A DNA stretch of 26,070 nt from contig CAJOEG010000024.1 of the NCBI GenBank assembly GCA_905233405.1, positions 1,266-27,335 on the forward strand. The letters run 5' to 3'. Position 1 is the first letter of the stretch; every line of letters begins with the position of its first letter. Below, piece by piece: positions 17,626 through 25,378 of this stretch. The notes under the pieces were generated by a model, which did no database searches, was not told the origin of the DNA, and saw only the letters and a program-made list of their open reading frames with translations. Origin of the DNA: an uncultured Bacteroidales bacterium. GTDB taxonomy: Bacteria; Bacteroidota; Bacteroidia; Bacteroidales; ML635J-15. A program made the position numbers and the translations under genes.

Positions 17626-18042
17626 ATAATTATTTCAATAATAACTCTTGCAATAGGAGTAATTCCTGCTTGCGACAGCGAGGAATATGTTCCATACGTT
17701 TACGTAAATGTCCAACTTTACCCCGATATGCCATCGCATATTGCCCTTAAAACTCCTGGCAACTATTTGTACGTTGACGGTGGATATAAAGGTATTGTCG
17801 TAGCATGCACAGCTCCTGACGAGTGGGTTGCTTTCGACCGTGCCTGCCCACACCACCCACGAACAAAGGACGCTATCCTTAGCGTAGATTCTACAGGTCT
17901 ATTTCTAGAATGTTCGGTTTGTGGCTCTAAGTTCAACTTGAACGACGGAAACAAAGTAAGTGGTCCTTCAAAATACACGCCTCTGCAATACACAACTGAT
18001 TACCAGGGGTCGGTGCTGTATATTTATAATTCGTATTACTAG
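17605..18042 (+). CDS. Rieske-like [2Fe-2S] lipoprotein with a CxxC second box
   Basis: The product is 145 residues. A signal peptide ends at a lipobox-like IPAC with Cys23, followed by DSEE; acidic residues after the Cys can act as a surface-export signal in Bacteroidota. The Rieske fold is suggested by AFDRACPHHPR (Cys81, His83) and LECSVCGSKFNL (Cys103, Cys106), with SGPSKYTPLQYTT after it as in the usual PL..Y tail. The standard motif is CxH ... CxxH; here the second His is a Cys, giving a possible 3Cys:1His ligand set unless His84 takes part. The role is unknown, perhaps envelope electron transfer. I recall similar CPVCGS boxes in other Bacteroidales proteins, so this may be a lineage-wide variant. 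Confidence 0.8.
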   Translation: MKTLTKVIIISIITLAIGVIPACDSEEYVPYVYVNVQLYPDMPSHIALKTPGNYLYVDGGYKGIVVACTAPDEWVAFDRACPHHPRTKDAILSVDSTGLFLECSVCGSKFNLNDGNKVSGPSKYTPLQYTTDYQGSVLYIYNSYY

Positions 18043-18112
18043 GCTAAAAGGCAGAAAGGATAACAGTCCAAAAGGCTTGAAGGCTGACAGGCTAAAAGGA
18101 TAACGGACCAGA
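18041..18112. repeat. Degenerate 8-bp-period tandem array (AGGCTAAA type)
   Basis: Nine consecutive octamers follow the Rieske-like stop codon: AGGCTAAA, AGGCAGAA, AGGATAAC, AGTCCAAA, AGGCTTGA, AGGCTGAC, AGGCTAAA, AGGATAAC and GGACCAGA. The first and seventh, and the third and eighth, are identical. The array lies between convergent genes. Confidence 0.65.
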
Positions 18113-18128
18113 CTGTGAGACTGTTCGA

Positions 18129-18698
18129 CTATAGTACACCAAACGAATATCCTTTCGATTTCATTAATTCAATGAACTGCGGCAATACGTCAATCGTGTT
18201 TTCTTTAGCCTTTACATTGTCGTGGAATACCACTAAGGAACCTTCGCGTACCGACTTCCTCAACAACTCCATAATGCTTTCGGGAGAACGGCTTGCGTCG
18301 TAATCGTACGACATTACATCCCAGAACACAAACTTATATTTCGATTTCAACTTATAATAATGGCGGAACAAAATTCTCCCATAAGGCGGACGAAACAACT
18401 TCGCGTCCGACACCGCCGACTTCCGCTCCATATCCTTGTGAGAATAAGAATGATAACCGACGGAATGCCCCTCATCGGCGATTCTTTTCAGCAGGTCGGG
18501 ATTGGCGTCGGCATTTTGTCCGCAGCAGAAAAACGTAGCCTTCACGGAATAGCGGTCGAGGATTGCAAGAATCTGCCGGGTGACATCGGGCGTTGGTCCA
18601 TCGTCGAAGGTAATGTACACAACTTTGCCCACACCTTTCACTCTCCGGACTCCTTTGAGGAACGGATTGGGAAAACGGGTGAATAGGGAGAGAGACAT
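18129..18698 (-). CDS. Polysaccharide deacetylase (NodB homology domain)
   Basis: The product is 189 residues. Carbohydrate esterase family 4 motifs are in order: TFDDGP at 30-35 (catalytic base and metal Asp), HSVGYHSYSH at 78-87 (metal-binding His83 and His87), RPPYG at 103-107, and WDVMSYD and VVFHDN near the C-terminus. Members remove N- or O-acetyl groups from chitooligosaccharides, peptidoglycan or other glycans. There is no signal peptide, but a hydrophobic start (SLSLFTRF) is seen. Only 15 residues separate the HxxxH motif from RPPYG, roughly 15 fewer than I expect for Bacteroidales relatives, so a small in-frame deletion is possible. It lies alone, 84 bases from xth on the same strand. 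Confidence 0.9.
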   Translation of the reverse strand: MSLSLFTRFPNPFLKGVRRVKGVGKVVYITFDDGPTPDVTRQILAILDRYSVKATFFCCGQNADANPDLLKRIADEGHSVGYHSYSHKDMERKSAVSDAKLFRPPYGRILFRHYYKLKSKYKFVFWDVMSYDYDASRSPESIMELLRKSVREGSLVVFHDNVKAKENTIDVLPQFIELMKSKGYSFGVL

Positions 18699-18721
18699 AA
18701 TTTAACTTATTTGCTTAGCAC

Positions 18722-18780
18722 AACCGACCCTTCGACAGGCTCAGGGTGCGTCTTTGTGAGCGAAGGCACAGGGGGCGGTT
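18722..18780. repeat. Palindromic REP-like intergenic element (copy 2)
   Basis: AACCG (18722-18726) pairs with CGGTT (18776-18780), and inside it CCTTCG (18729-18734) pairs with CGAAGG (18761-18766). ACCCTTCGACAGGCTCAGGG also contains ACCCT/AGGGT-type pairing. The core resembles the element at 2436-2485. It fills most of the gap between the deacetylase and exonuclease III genes and ends right at the xth stop codon. Confidence 0.6.
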
Positions 18781-18781
18781 A

Positions 18782-19543
18782 TTATTCTATTTCAATCTGA
18801 TACGGACAATGGTCGGACATCTGTACTTCGGGGAAGATTTTTGCCGACTTCAGTCTCGGTGCCAATGGTTCCGATACCATCTGGTAGTCGATGCGCCAGC
18901 CGAGGTTCTTCGCCTTTGCGCCACTGCGATAGCTCCACCACGTATATCGCTCGGCTTCGGTATTGAACACGCGCAACGAATCAACAAAACCGCTCGCGAG
19001 GAAATTGGTTATCCACTCGCGTTCCTCGGGCAAAAATCCCGACACGCCCTTCTTGTTCTGCGGATTGCTGATGTCGATTTCCTTGTGGCAAATATTGTAG
19101 TCTCCAGCGAGGATAATGTTAGGACGCTCTTTCTTCAGTTCGTCTATAAATTTCTGGACGGCATCAAGATACTTCATTTTCACATCCTGACGCACATCGC
19201 CCATAGTTCCCGATGGAAAATACGAGTCAATAATTGTAATGTCGCCTAAATCAACGCGCAAAAGCCGTCCTTCTGCATCAAATTCGGGAATACCAATGCC
19301 TGCCTTTACCAAGTCGGGTTCCTTTTTCGTAAAAATTGCTACACCGCTGTAGCCTTTCTTTTCAGCGGAGAAAATGTAGGAATTGTATCCCATCTCCTTA
19401 AATTTCAATATGTCTATCTGGTCGGGTTGCGCCTTTGTTTCCTGTACGCACAATACATCTGGCGACTGCGACTCCACCCACTCGTACAAGCCTTTAGATA
19501 TTGCCGAGCGGATTCCGTTGAGGTTGAAGGTTATTAGTTTCAT
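18782..19543 (-). CDS. xth: Exodeoxyribonuclease III / AP endonuclease
   Basis: The 253-residue product matches the ExoIII/APE1 endonuclease-exonuclease-phosphatase family over its whole length. Motifs in order are ITFNLNGIRSA (metal and phosphate Asn), VLCVQETKAQ (catalytic Glu), SYFPSG, ILAGDYNICH (Asp/Asn pair), WRIDYQMVS and the final SDHCPYQIEIE with the catalytic Asp-His. It cuts DNA at abasic sites and degrades 3' ends in base-excision repair, in the cytoplasm. Length is typical. It is followed downstream (lower coordinates) by the REP-like element and preceded by a repeat array that separates it from mfd. Confidence 0.95.
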   Translation of the reverse strand: MKLITFNLNGIRSAISKGLYEWVESQSPDVLCVQETKAQPDQIDILKFKEMGYNSYIFSAEKKGYSGVAIFTKKEPDLVKAGIGIPEFDAEGRLLRVDLGDITIIDSYFPSGTMGDVRQDVKMKYLDAVQKFIDELKKERPNIILAGDYNICHKEIDISNPQNKKGVSGFLPEEREWITNFLASGFVDSLRVFNTEAERYTWWSYRSGAKAKNLGWRIDYQMVSEPLAPRLKSAKIFPEVQMSDHCPYQIEIE

Positions 19544-19553
19544 AAGGTTGAAT

Positions 19554-19669
19554 GTTTCTGGGTTTCTGGGTTTCTGGGTTTCTGGGTTTTTAAGTTTCTA
19601 AGTTTCTAGGTTTAACGTTCAAAGTTTAAAGTTTAAGGTTTCACGTTTCTATGTTTCTAGGTTTCTGAG
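19554..19669. repeat. Degenerate 8-bp-period tandem array (GTTTCTGG type)
   Basis: Four perfect tandem copies of GTTTCTGG occupy 19554-19585 and are followed in register by GTTTTTAA, GTTTCTAA, GTTTCTAG and GTTTAACG to 19617. After a few 7-bp GTTTAAA units the octamers resume at 19645 (GTTTCTAT, GTTTCTAG, GTTTCTGA). The array starts 10 bases upstream of the xth start codon. Confidence 0.75.
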
Positions 19670-19707
19670 AATCGCGCCATGGCACGATTGTACAAATTGT
19701 TTGGAAA

Positions 19708-19769
19708 GATTTGATAATTTAATGATTTGATAATTTGATAATTCGATGATTTGATAATTCGATGATTTA
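19708..19769. repeat. AT-rich tandem array (GATAATTCGATGATTT type) abutting the mfd stop
   Basis: GATAATTCGATGATTT occurs twice in perfect tandem (19737-19752 and 19753-19768), preceded by variants GATTTGATAATTTAAT and GATTTGATAATTT. The 16-bp unit is two related octamers. The last copy runs into the mfd stop codon (19767-19769). Confidence 0.65.
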
Positions 19770-22700
19770 AGGATTAAATTGTTTATTTTCGGTTACTTCG
19801 GTTTCCATCCTATTTATAAAGTCGACAATCTGCGAAAGACTGCTGATGCCTTCGAGACGCATTATCAAACGCTCGTTGTGCTGCTTGATGGTAAGGTTGC
19901 GGGGATTGTTCTGGGCGAACTGTAGAATGGAAATGAAAAGCTTCGACGAATAATAGTCCGACTTCTGGTCCTGCGGGAAATAGCCGAGGAAAACACCGTT
20001 CTTGATGGCAATCTTCTGGAACCCAAGTCGTACAGCCATCCAACGCAACTTCACCATATCGAACATCTTTTCGGTTTCGTCGGGAATCTTGCCAAAGCGG
20101 TCGATGAGCATAGCGCGGAACTTTTCAAGCTCCTGCATATCCTTCAGTTCGTCCATCTGACGGTATAACTTTATGCGCTCCGAGGTGCTAGATACATAGT
20201 AGTCGGGAATCATCAGCTCGAGGTCGGTCTCCATGCTGCAGTCGCGCAATACGGGCGCATGTTCGCCTTCCTCGTCCTTGAAAACATCGTGGAATTCAGT
20301 CTCTTTCAGCTCGTCGATAGCTTCATTGAGAATTTTGTTGTAGGTGATAAACCAATATCGGCAATGAAGCCCGACTGCTCGCTTCCGAGGATGTTTCCAG
20401 CTCCGCGAATGTCCAAATCCTGCAGGGCGATGTTTATTCCGCTGCCAAGTTCGCAGAACTCCTCGATTGCCTTCAGACGACGGCGTGCATCGGGTGTGAG
20501 AAGGTCGAGCGGCGGTGTGAGCAAATAGCAGAAAGCCTTGCGGTTGCTTCGTCCAACGCGCCCGCGAAGCTGATGCAAGTCGCTGAGACCGAAATTGTTG
20601 GCATTATTTATTATAATGGTGTTGGCGTTTGGAATGTCAACTCCGTTTTCGACAATCGAGGTACTGATTAGCACATCGTAGTCGCCACGCATAAAGTCGA
20701 GGATAATCTTCTCCAGCTCCTCGCCGTCCATCTGCCCGTGAGCAACGACGGTTTTCACCTCGGGACAAATCTTAGCTATCTGGTTCTGAACCTCGTAGAT
20801 GTTCTGTATGCGGTTGTGAACGAAGAAAACCTGTCCGTTGCGACCGACCTCGTAGTAGATTGCATCGCGGATAACATCGTTGTTGAAGGCGTGAAGTTCG
20901 GTTGCAATCGGCTGGCGGTTGGGCGGTGGCGTTGTTATCACCGACAAGTCGCGGGCTCCCATGAGCGAAAACTGCAAGGTTCGCGGAATTGGCGTGGCGG
21001 TAAGCGTGAGCGTATCAATGTTGACCTTCATCTGCTTGATTTTCTCCTTCACCGAAACGCCGAACTTCTGCTCCTCATCGACTACCAGCAAGCCCAAGTC
21101 CTTAAACTCCACCGACTTACCGACAAGCTTGTGCGTGCCGATAATGATATCTATCTTGCCAGACTTAAGGTCGGCAAGCGTCTCGCGGATTTCCTTAGCC
21201 GACTTTAGACGGCTGATGTAGGAAACCGTCACGGGAAGATTTTTCAGTCGTTCCGAAAATGTCTGGTAGTGCTGCAAGGCGAGAATCGTTGTCGGTACAA
21301 GCACAGCCACTTGCTTTCCATCGACCACGGCCTTGAAAGCCGCACGGATTGCAAGTTCGGTCTTACCAAAGCCGACATCGCCACAGATAAGGCGGTCCAT
21401 CGGCACTTCAGATTCCATGTCGGCCTTTATTAGCTCGTTGGTCTTGCTCTGATCGGGCGTATCCTCATACATGAACGACGATTCCAGCTCGACCTGCATA
21501 TACGAGTCGGGCGAAAAAGCAAAGCCCTTCTGCTCGCGACGCTTTGCGTAAAGCAAAATCAAATCGCGCGCTATATCCTTGATATTCTTCTTGGTACGTT
21601 CCTTCAGGCGCTTCCAATGTCCCGAGCCAAGACGGTGTATCACAGGCGGTTCGCCATCCTTGTCGCGATATTTTGAAATCCTGTGCAGCGAGTGTATGTT
21701 CACATAGAGCAGGTCGTTTTCACCGTATGCCAGCGTGACAACCTCCTGCATTCGTCCGTTGTGGTTTATCTTCTGCAAACCTACGAAGCGACCGATGCCG
21801 TTATCAACGTGAACGATGTAGTCACCAGGATGCAACTCCTTAATTTCCTGCAATGTAAGCGCATTCGCCTTCGAAATGCTCTTGGTGGAATATCGGTGGT
21901 AGCGCTCGAAAATCTGATGGTCGGTATAGACGCAGGTGCGGGTGTCGCTATCGACAAAACCCTCGTGCAACGAGGCATTCACGCCAACGAAGTCGGGATT
22001 TTCGCCCTTGTCGGCAAAAATGTCGCGCAGACGCTGCAACTGCTTGTCGTTGTTGCTGAAGATATAGGTCGTGAAGCCGTTTTCTGAATTTTGCTTTAGG
22101 TTTGAAATGAGCAGGTCGAACTGCTTGCTGAAAGCAGGCTGCGGCTCGGTGGAAAAATGTATCTCGTCGGTAGCTGCAAAAAACGACCGCGACGACATCT
22201 CCACTACGGCACGCGCTTTCGCCTCAGCGACAAACTGTTCCTTGCCGATAAGGTTCGACTGCGGATTTATTATATAGGTATCCTCGTCGAGGATTTCTTT
22301 TTCCGAAATTTCGCTGTAGCGCGTCTCGGCAAGCTTGTAATTCTTTTCTATACTGTCGATTACATAGTCGGGCGAATCCATCCAAAGCACAAAATCGCGA
22401 TTTATAAATTCGAAAATCGAAATTCTGTCCTCTACGGTCTGCTTGTCGTAGATGTTCGGAATGATACGCACTTTGCGCAGTTTTTCGGTAGAGCCTCTCG
22501 GGGTCGAACTCGCGGATTTTCTCCACCTTGTCGTCGTCGAAATCGATACGATATGGCTTTTCGGCACCATACGAGAACACATCGATAAGGCTTCCGCGCA
22601 CGGCAAAACTGCCCGGCTCGAACACAAAGTCATCGCGACTGAAATTCCAGTCGTTGAGCACATCGATAAGCTTTTCCATCGACAGTTCGTCACCGACAGC

Positions 22701-23132
22701 CACATTGAAGGTATTGCGAGTAAGTTCGCGGGTACGGATCACCTTCTCCATCACCGCCTCGGGGTAGGTTACGATGACAAATCCCTTGCGTGTGGCGTTA
22801 AGTCGCGATAGCACCTCGGTCTGCATCACAATGTTCGACTTGTTCTCCTTCATGTACTCGATGGAACGCTTGAAGGCACTGGGGTAGAACATCACCGATT
22901 CTTCGCCAAGAATACCAACAAGGTCGTCGTACGAGTACGAAGCACTTTCCTTGTCGGGAAGCACAAGGCAGAAGGTTGTGCCCATATCGGCAAACGCGGC
23001 AGCCACGGCAAACGACTTTGCCGAACCAGCAAGACCGCTAAGCTGCACCTTTGCCTGTCCGCCGTTTGCAAGCAGGCTTGTCAGCTTGTCGAAGTTGAGA
23101 TTTTGCGATATGCGAGAGAGGAGAGTGTTCAT
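19767..23132 (-). CDS. mfd: Transcription-repair coupling factor Mfd; two one-base frameshifts
   Basis: Mfd removes RNA polymerase stalled at DNA lesions and recruits UvrA. The start (ATG 23132) leads into the UvrB-like N-terminal module. The middle frame holds the CarD-like RNA-polymerase-interaction domain (LHPGDYIVHVDNGIGRFVG, about residue 460) and the helicase core with Walker A GDVGFGKTE, DEEQ box VVDEEQKFGV, TATPIPRTL and QLRGRVGRSNRKA. The C-terminal frame holds the UvrA-binding-inhibitory domain. Frame changes occur at a GGGG run (22500-22503, one base too many, in the EFDP/STEKLRK junction) and at an AAA run (20349-20351, one base too few, in the DIGF/ITYNKILNEA junction). Corrected, the protein would be about 1121 residues, the normal length. 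Both breaks are in homopolymers, pointing to consensus errors. Confidence 0.92.
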
Positions 23133-23150
23133 TATTAGTTATTTATAATT

Positions 23151-23168
23151 CGACAATTACAATTGTCG
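23151..23168. repeat. Perfect 8-bp inverted repeat between mfd and the DUF3990 gene
   Basis: CGACAATT and AATTGTCG are separated by AC. There is no T-run on the minus strand after it, so it is not a clear terminator. It might be an operator for mfd or a relic of the insertion of the neighbouring AT-rich cassette. Confidence 0.4.
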
Positions 23169-23181
23169 ATTCTGTATTTGT

Positions 23182-23877
23182 TTATTTTGGTGCTTGCTTG
23201 TAACCGAATTCAATTAAAAGTTCATCTGCAAGATATTCATCACTGAAGCAATGCATATCTGCTATGCCATTGCTTATTAAATCATACGTTTGGGAATCAT
23301 AAAATTTGCCCAAGGCATCCTCGTAGGACAAACCTGCTTGTTCGGCGAATAATTTTACGATACGCACATATTTTTTTTGTAATACAGCAAAATTTGCTTG
23401 CATATTTAATATTCTTTTTGACGCCTGAAAATGCAAATATTTGTCAAGTACATATTGTGAAGTTATACAGACCTGACGATTGAAATCTGCATATTGTAAC
23501 TGTCCAAGAACTTGGTCTTGTGTATATATACCAGAAAAATACAAATCAATAGTATCGAATAATCGATTGTCTACAATGCTTCCTTCTATAATGTCGTAGG
23601 TTTCGTGTGGCAATCCTTTACGGCAAGCAGTAACAAAGTCAAGCCATTCTTCATCGTATGCGGTAAAAATTTTGTGTGTGCAATCTTTGTGTTTACCGTC
23701 AAGTTTGAAAGTATTGAGAATTGCAACCTTGCCAGATTTTATGAAACGTTCTCCATAACGTTCTGCTTGTTTCTCATGTGGCGTCAGATAAAAACCATTG
23801 CCAAAATCAAGTCGAGGACGGGAATGTAATAAATCTGGTTTATGTATTTCAACTGTCGATGTATGGTACAATATCAT
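23182..23877 (-). CDS. DUF3990-type protein with DUF3791-like C-terminal tail
   Basis: The product is 231 residues with no signal peptide. The N-terminal part (about 1-155) has LYHTSTVEIHKPDLL and LDFGNGFYLTPHEKQAERYG, then NRQVCITSQYVLDKYLHF. I assign this to DUF3990, a family that I recall as related to ADP-ribosyltransferases; the YH..S and GFYLT motifs resemble the His and Tyr boxes of PARP-like folds, with Gln in place of the usual Glu. The C-terminal part (about 158-231) resembles the partner protein, both carrying an H-x-F-S-x-E-Y motif 23-17 residues from the end. The start overlaps the stop of the upstream gene by 4 bases (ATGA), implying translational coupling. Composition is more AT-rich than mfd and lpxD on either side, suggesting acquisition. 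A toxin-like effector role is inferred, not shown. Confidence 0.7.
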   Translation of the reverse strand: MILYHTSTVEIHKPDLLHSRPRLDFGNGFYLTPHEKQAERYGERFIKSGKVAILNTFKLDGKHKDCTHKIFTAYDEEWLDFVTACRKGLPHETYDIIEGSIVDNRLFDTIDLYFSGIYTQDQVLGQLQYADFNRQVCITSQYVLDKYLHFQASKRILNMQANFAVLQKKYVRIVKLFAEQAGLSYEDALGKFYDSQTYDLISNGIADMHCFSDEYLADELLIEFGYKQAPK

Positions 23878-24101
23878 GACAATGCCCCTTTCTTTTGCAT
23901 AAGCGAAATCAAATCTTCTATTATGTATTCTTTTGAAAATGTATGCAATACATCATAACACGGAACAATGTAACCATTAATAATGTCAGCATTTTGCATC
24001 AAATGATACACATCTTTAGCACTCCTATTCAGATATGCCGCAACATTATTCACACAAAAAATTGTAAAATTTAAACTATTGAAATCCATAATCATAGCCA
24101 T
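23874..24101 (-). CDS. DUF3791-type small protein, partner of the DUF3990 gene
   Basis: The product is 75 residues: MAMIMDFNSLNFTIFCVNN, then a helical stretch with YLNRSAKDVYHLM, and LHTFSKEYIIEDLISLM near the end. I assign it to DUF3791, small proteins that often sit directly upstream of DUF3990 genes. ATGs at codons 1, 3 and 5 are all possible starts; codon 5 (MDFNSLNF) fits the family best. The gene overlaps the next by 4 bases. It begins 30 bases after lpxD and has no clear promoter of its own, so it may be read through from lpxD. An antitoxin-like or accessory role is inference. Confidence 0.65.
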   Translation of the reverse strand: MAMIMDFNSLNFTIFCVNNVAAYLNRSAKDVYHLMQNADIINGYIVPCYDVLHTFSKEYIIEDLISLMQKKGALS

Positions 24102-24131
24102 TTTGTGTTGTTCGAATACATTATTACAATT

Positions 24132-25172
24132 CTATTCTCCTTTCTTTTTCAACTCCTCAATCTGCTTTTCGAGCATTTCAATCTTCTTTGCCATATCGTC
24201 GAGCTGCTTGAAGCGCACGTACAGACGCTGATACTTGTGGGCATCCATTGCGGGAGCACCCATAAGGACAGCATTTTCTTCCTTTACCGTGCCGGCTATT
24301 CCAGTCTTGGCCTGCATCTTGGTGCGGTTGGCAATATTGGAGTGGGGACCAATTCCCACTTGCCCGCCGAACATACAGTTTTCACCAATCTTTGCCGAAC
24401 CAGCGATTCCACATTGTGCAGCCATAACGGTATTCTTGCCAATCTCGACATTGTGAGCCACATGGTTGTGGTCGTCGAGCTTTACGCCACGGCGGATTAT
24501 GGTGGAACCAGCAATTGCACGGTCGATGGTAACAAGCGCACCAAGTTCCACATTGTCCTCAATGACAACATTGCCAATCTGCTCAATCTTCTCGAACTCA
24601 CCGTCTGGATTCGGCGCAAAGCCAAAGCCGTCGGCACCTATGACAGCGTTAGAATGTATGATGCAGTTCTTTCCAATTTCGCAATCGTAGTAAATCTTCA
24701 CGCCAGGATATAATATGGTATTGTCGCCGACTTTTACATTCTTGCCGACATAGCATAGCGGATGCACCTGCACATTGTCGCCCAAAACGGCGTTCTTGTC
24801 GATGTAGGCGAAACCGCCGATGTAGCAACCTTTTCCAATCTTAGCCGTACGGTGAATCTTACTGCGCATTTCACGACCTTTGGGCGTCTGCTTTACTGCG
24901 TAGATGTGGAGCAAATCGGCAACCGACTTGTATGCATCGGGCACGCGAATCAAGGTGGCAGAAATTTCTCCGTGTGGCTCAAAACTGTTGTTTACAATCA
25001 CAGCTGATGCCTTGCTTGTATATATATATTGCTCGTATTTGGGATTTGCTAAAAACGAAATGGCTCCCGGTTCTCCATATTCAATTCTTGCGAATTTCGA
25101 AATCATAACCGAGCCGTCGCCTTCAACTTTGCCACCGAGTAAATCGGCAATTTCCTTTGCTGAATATTCCAT
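24132..25172 (-). CDS. lpxD: UDP-3-O-acylglucosamine N-acyltransferase
   Basis: The 346-residue product adds the N-linked hydroxyacyl chain in lipid A synthesis, at the cytoplasmic face of the inner membrane. The N-terminal uridine-binding domain (about 1-100) includes ISFLANPKYEQYIYTSKA. The left-handed beta-helix follows, with many hexapeptide repeats such as IGKGCYIGGFAYI and VGDNTILYPGV. The catalytic His region is LDDHNHVAHNVEIG, and NAVIGADGFGFAPN is the usual lipid-binding segment. A C-terminal helix (KIEMLEKQIEELKKKGE) closes the trimer. Length is normal. In many Bacteroidota lpxD sits with lpxC/fabZ and lpxA; here it is alone with the DUF3791/DUF3990 pair downstream, so it may be a relocated copy or a paralogue. 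Confidence 0.95.
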   Translation of the reverse strand: MEYSAKEIADLLGGKVEGDGSVMISKFARIEYGEPGAISFLANPKYEQYIYTSKASAVIVNNSFEPHGEISATLIRVPDAYKSVADLLHIYAVKQTPKGREMRSKIHRTAKIGKGCYIGGFAYIDKNAVLGDNVQVHPLCYVGKNVKVGDNTILYPGVKIYYDCEIGKNCIIHSNAVIGADGFGFAPNPDGEFEKIEQIGNVVIEDNVELGALVTIDRAIAGSTIIRRGVKLDDHNHVAHNVEIGKNTVMAAQCGIAGSAKIGENCMFGGQVGIGPHSNIANRTKMQAKTGIAGTVKEENAVLMGAPAMDAHKYQRLYVRFKQLDDMAKKIEMLEKQIEELKKKGE

Positions 25173-25185
25173 TGTCCTATAATTA

Positions 25186-25230
25186 CAAATATAAGAAAGG
25201 CAAAATTAACAAAAAATATTGGGGTGGCAA
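25186..25230 (-). promoter_or_regulatory. Promoter of lpxD
   Basis: On the minus strand TTG (25228-25230), 19 bases, then TAATTTTG (25201-25208) fit the consensus exactly. A second possible -7, TATATTTG, follows at 25186-25193. The first would give a leader of about 25 bases before the ATG at 25172. Confidence 0.65.
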
Positions 25231-25342
25231 TAAAAACAAGAAAAGCATAATTAAAAGTTCGTATTGATGTAGTTCTTCACAAATAACATTAGTATGTTTG
25301 TACTTTTTCTGTTGCTATATTAAAAGGGAATAATAAAATTCT

Positions 25343-25350
25343 TATTTTTG
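25343..25350 (+). promoter_or_regulatory. -7 element for the GH3 gene
   Basis: TATTTTTG matches TAnnTTTG and lies 28 bases before the ATG at 25379. A good -33 TTG is missing at the usual distance (the nearest is at 25312-25314, 28 bases upstream), so the call is weak. Confidence 0.4.
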
Positions 25351-25378
25351 GCATCTTGTTTAGGTTAAGATTAAAATA

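Noticed and set aside
19554..19769. CRISPR-like array upstream of mfd
   Set aside because: The units are 8-16 bp with no spacers of constant length and no cas genes nearby; these are plain degenerate tandem repeats.
23151..23168. Intrinsic terminator after the DUF3990 gene
   Set aside because: The perfect inverted repeat has a 2-base centre and is not followed by a T-run on the minus strand, so it was listed only as an inverted repeat.
24105..24713. 202-codon open frame on the plus strand over lpxD
   Set aside because: Antisense to the hexapeptide repeats of lpxD; the repetitive codons keep the frame open.
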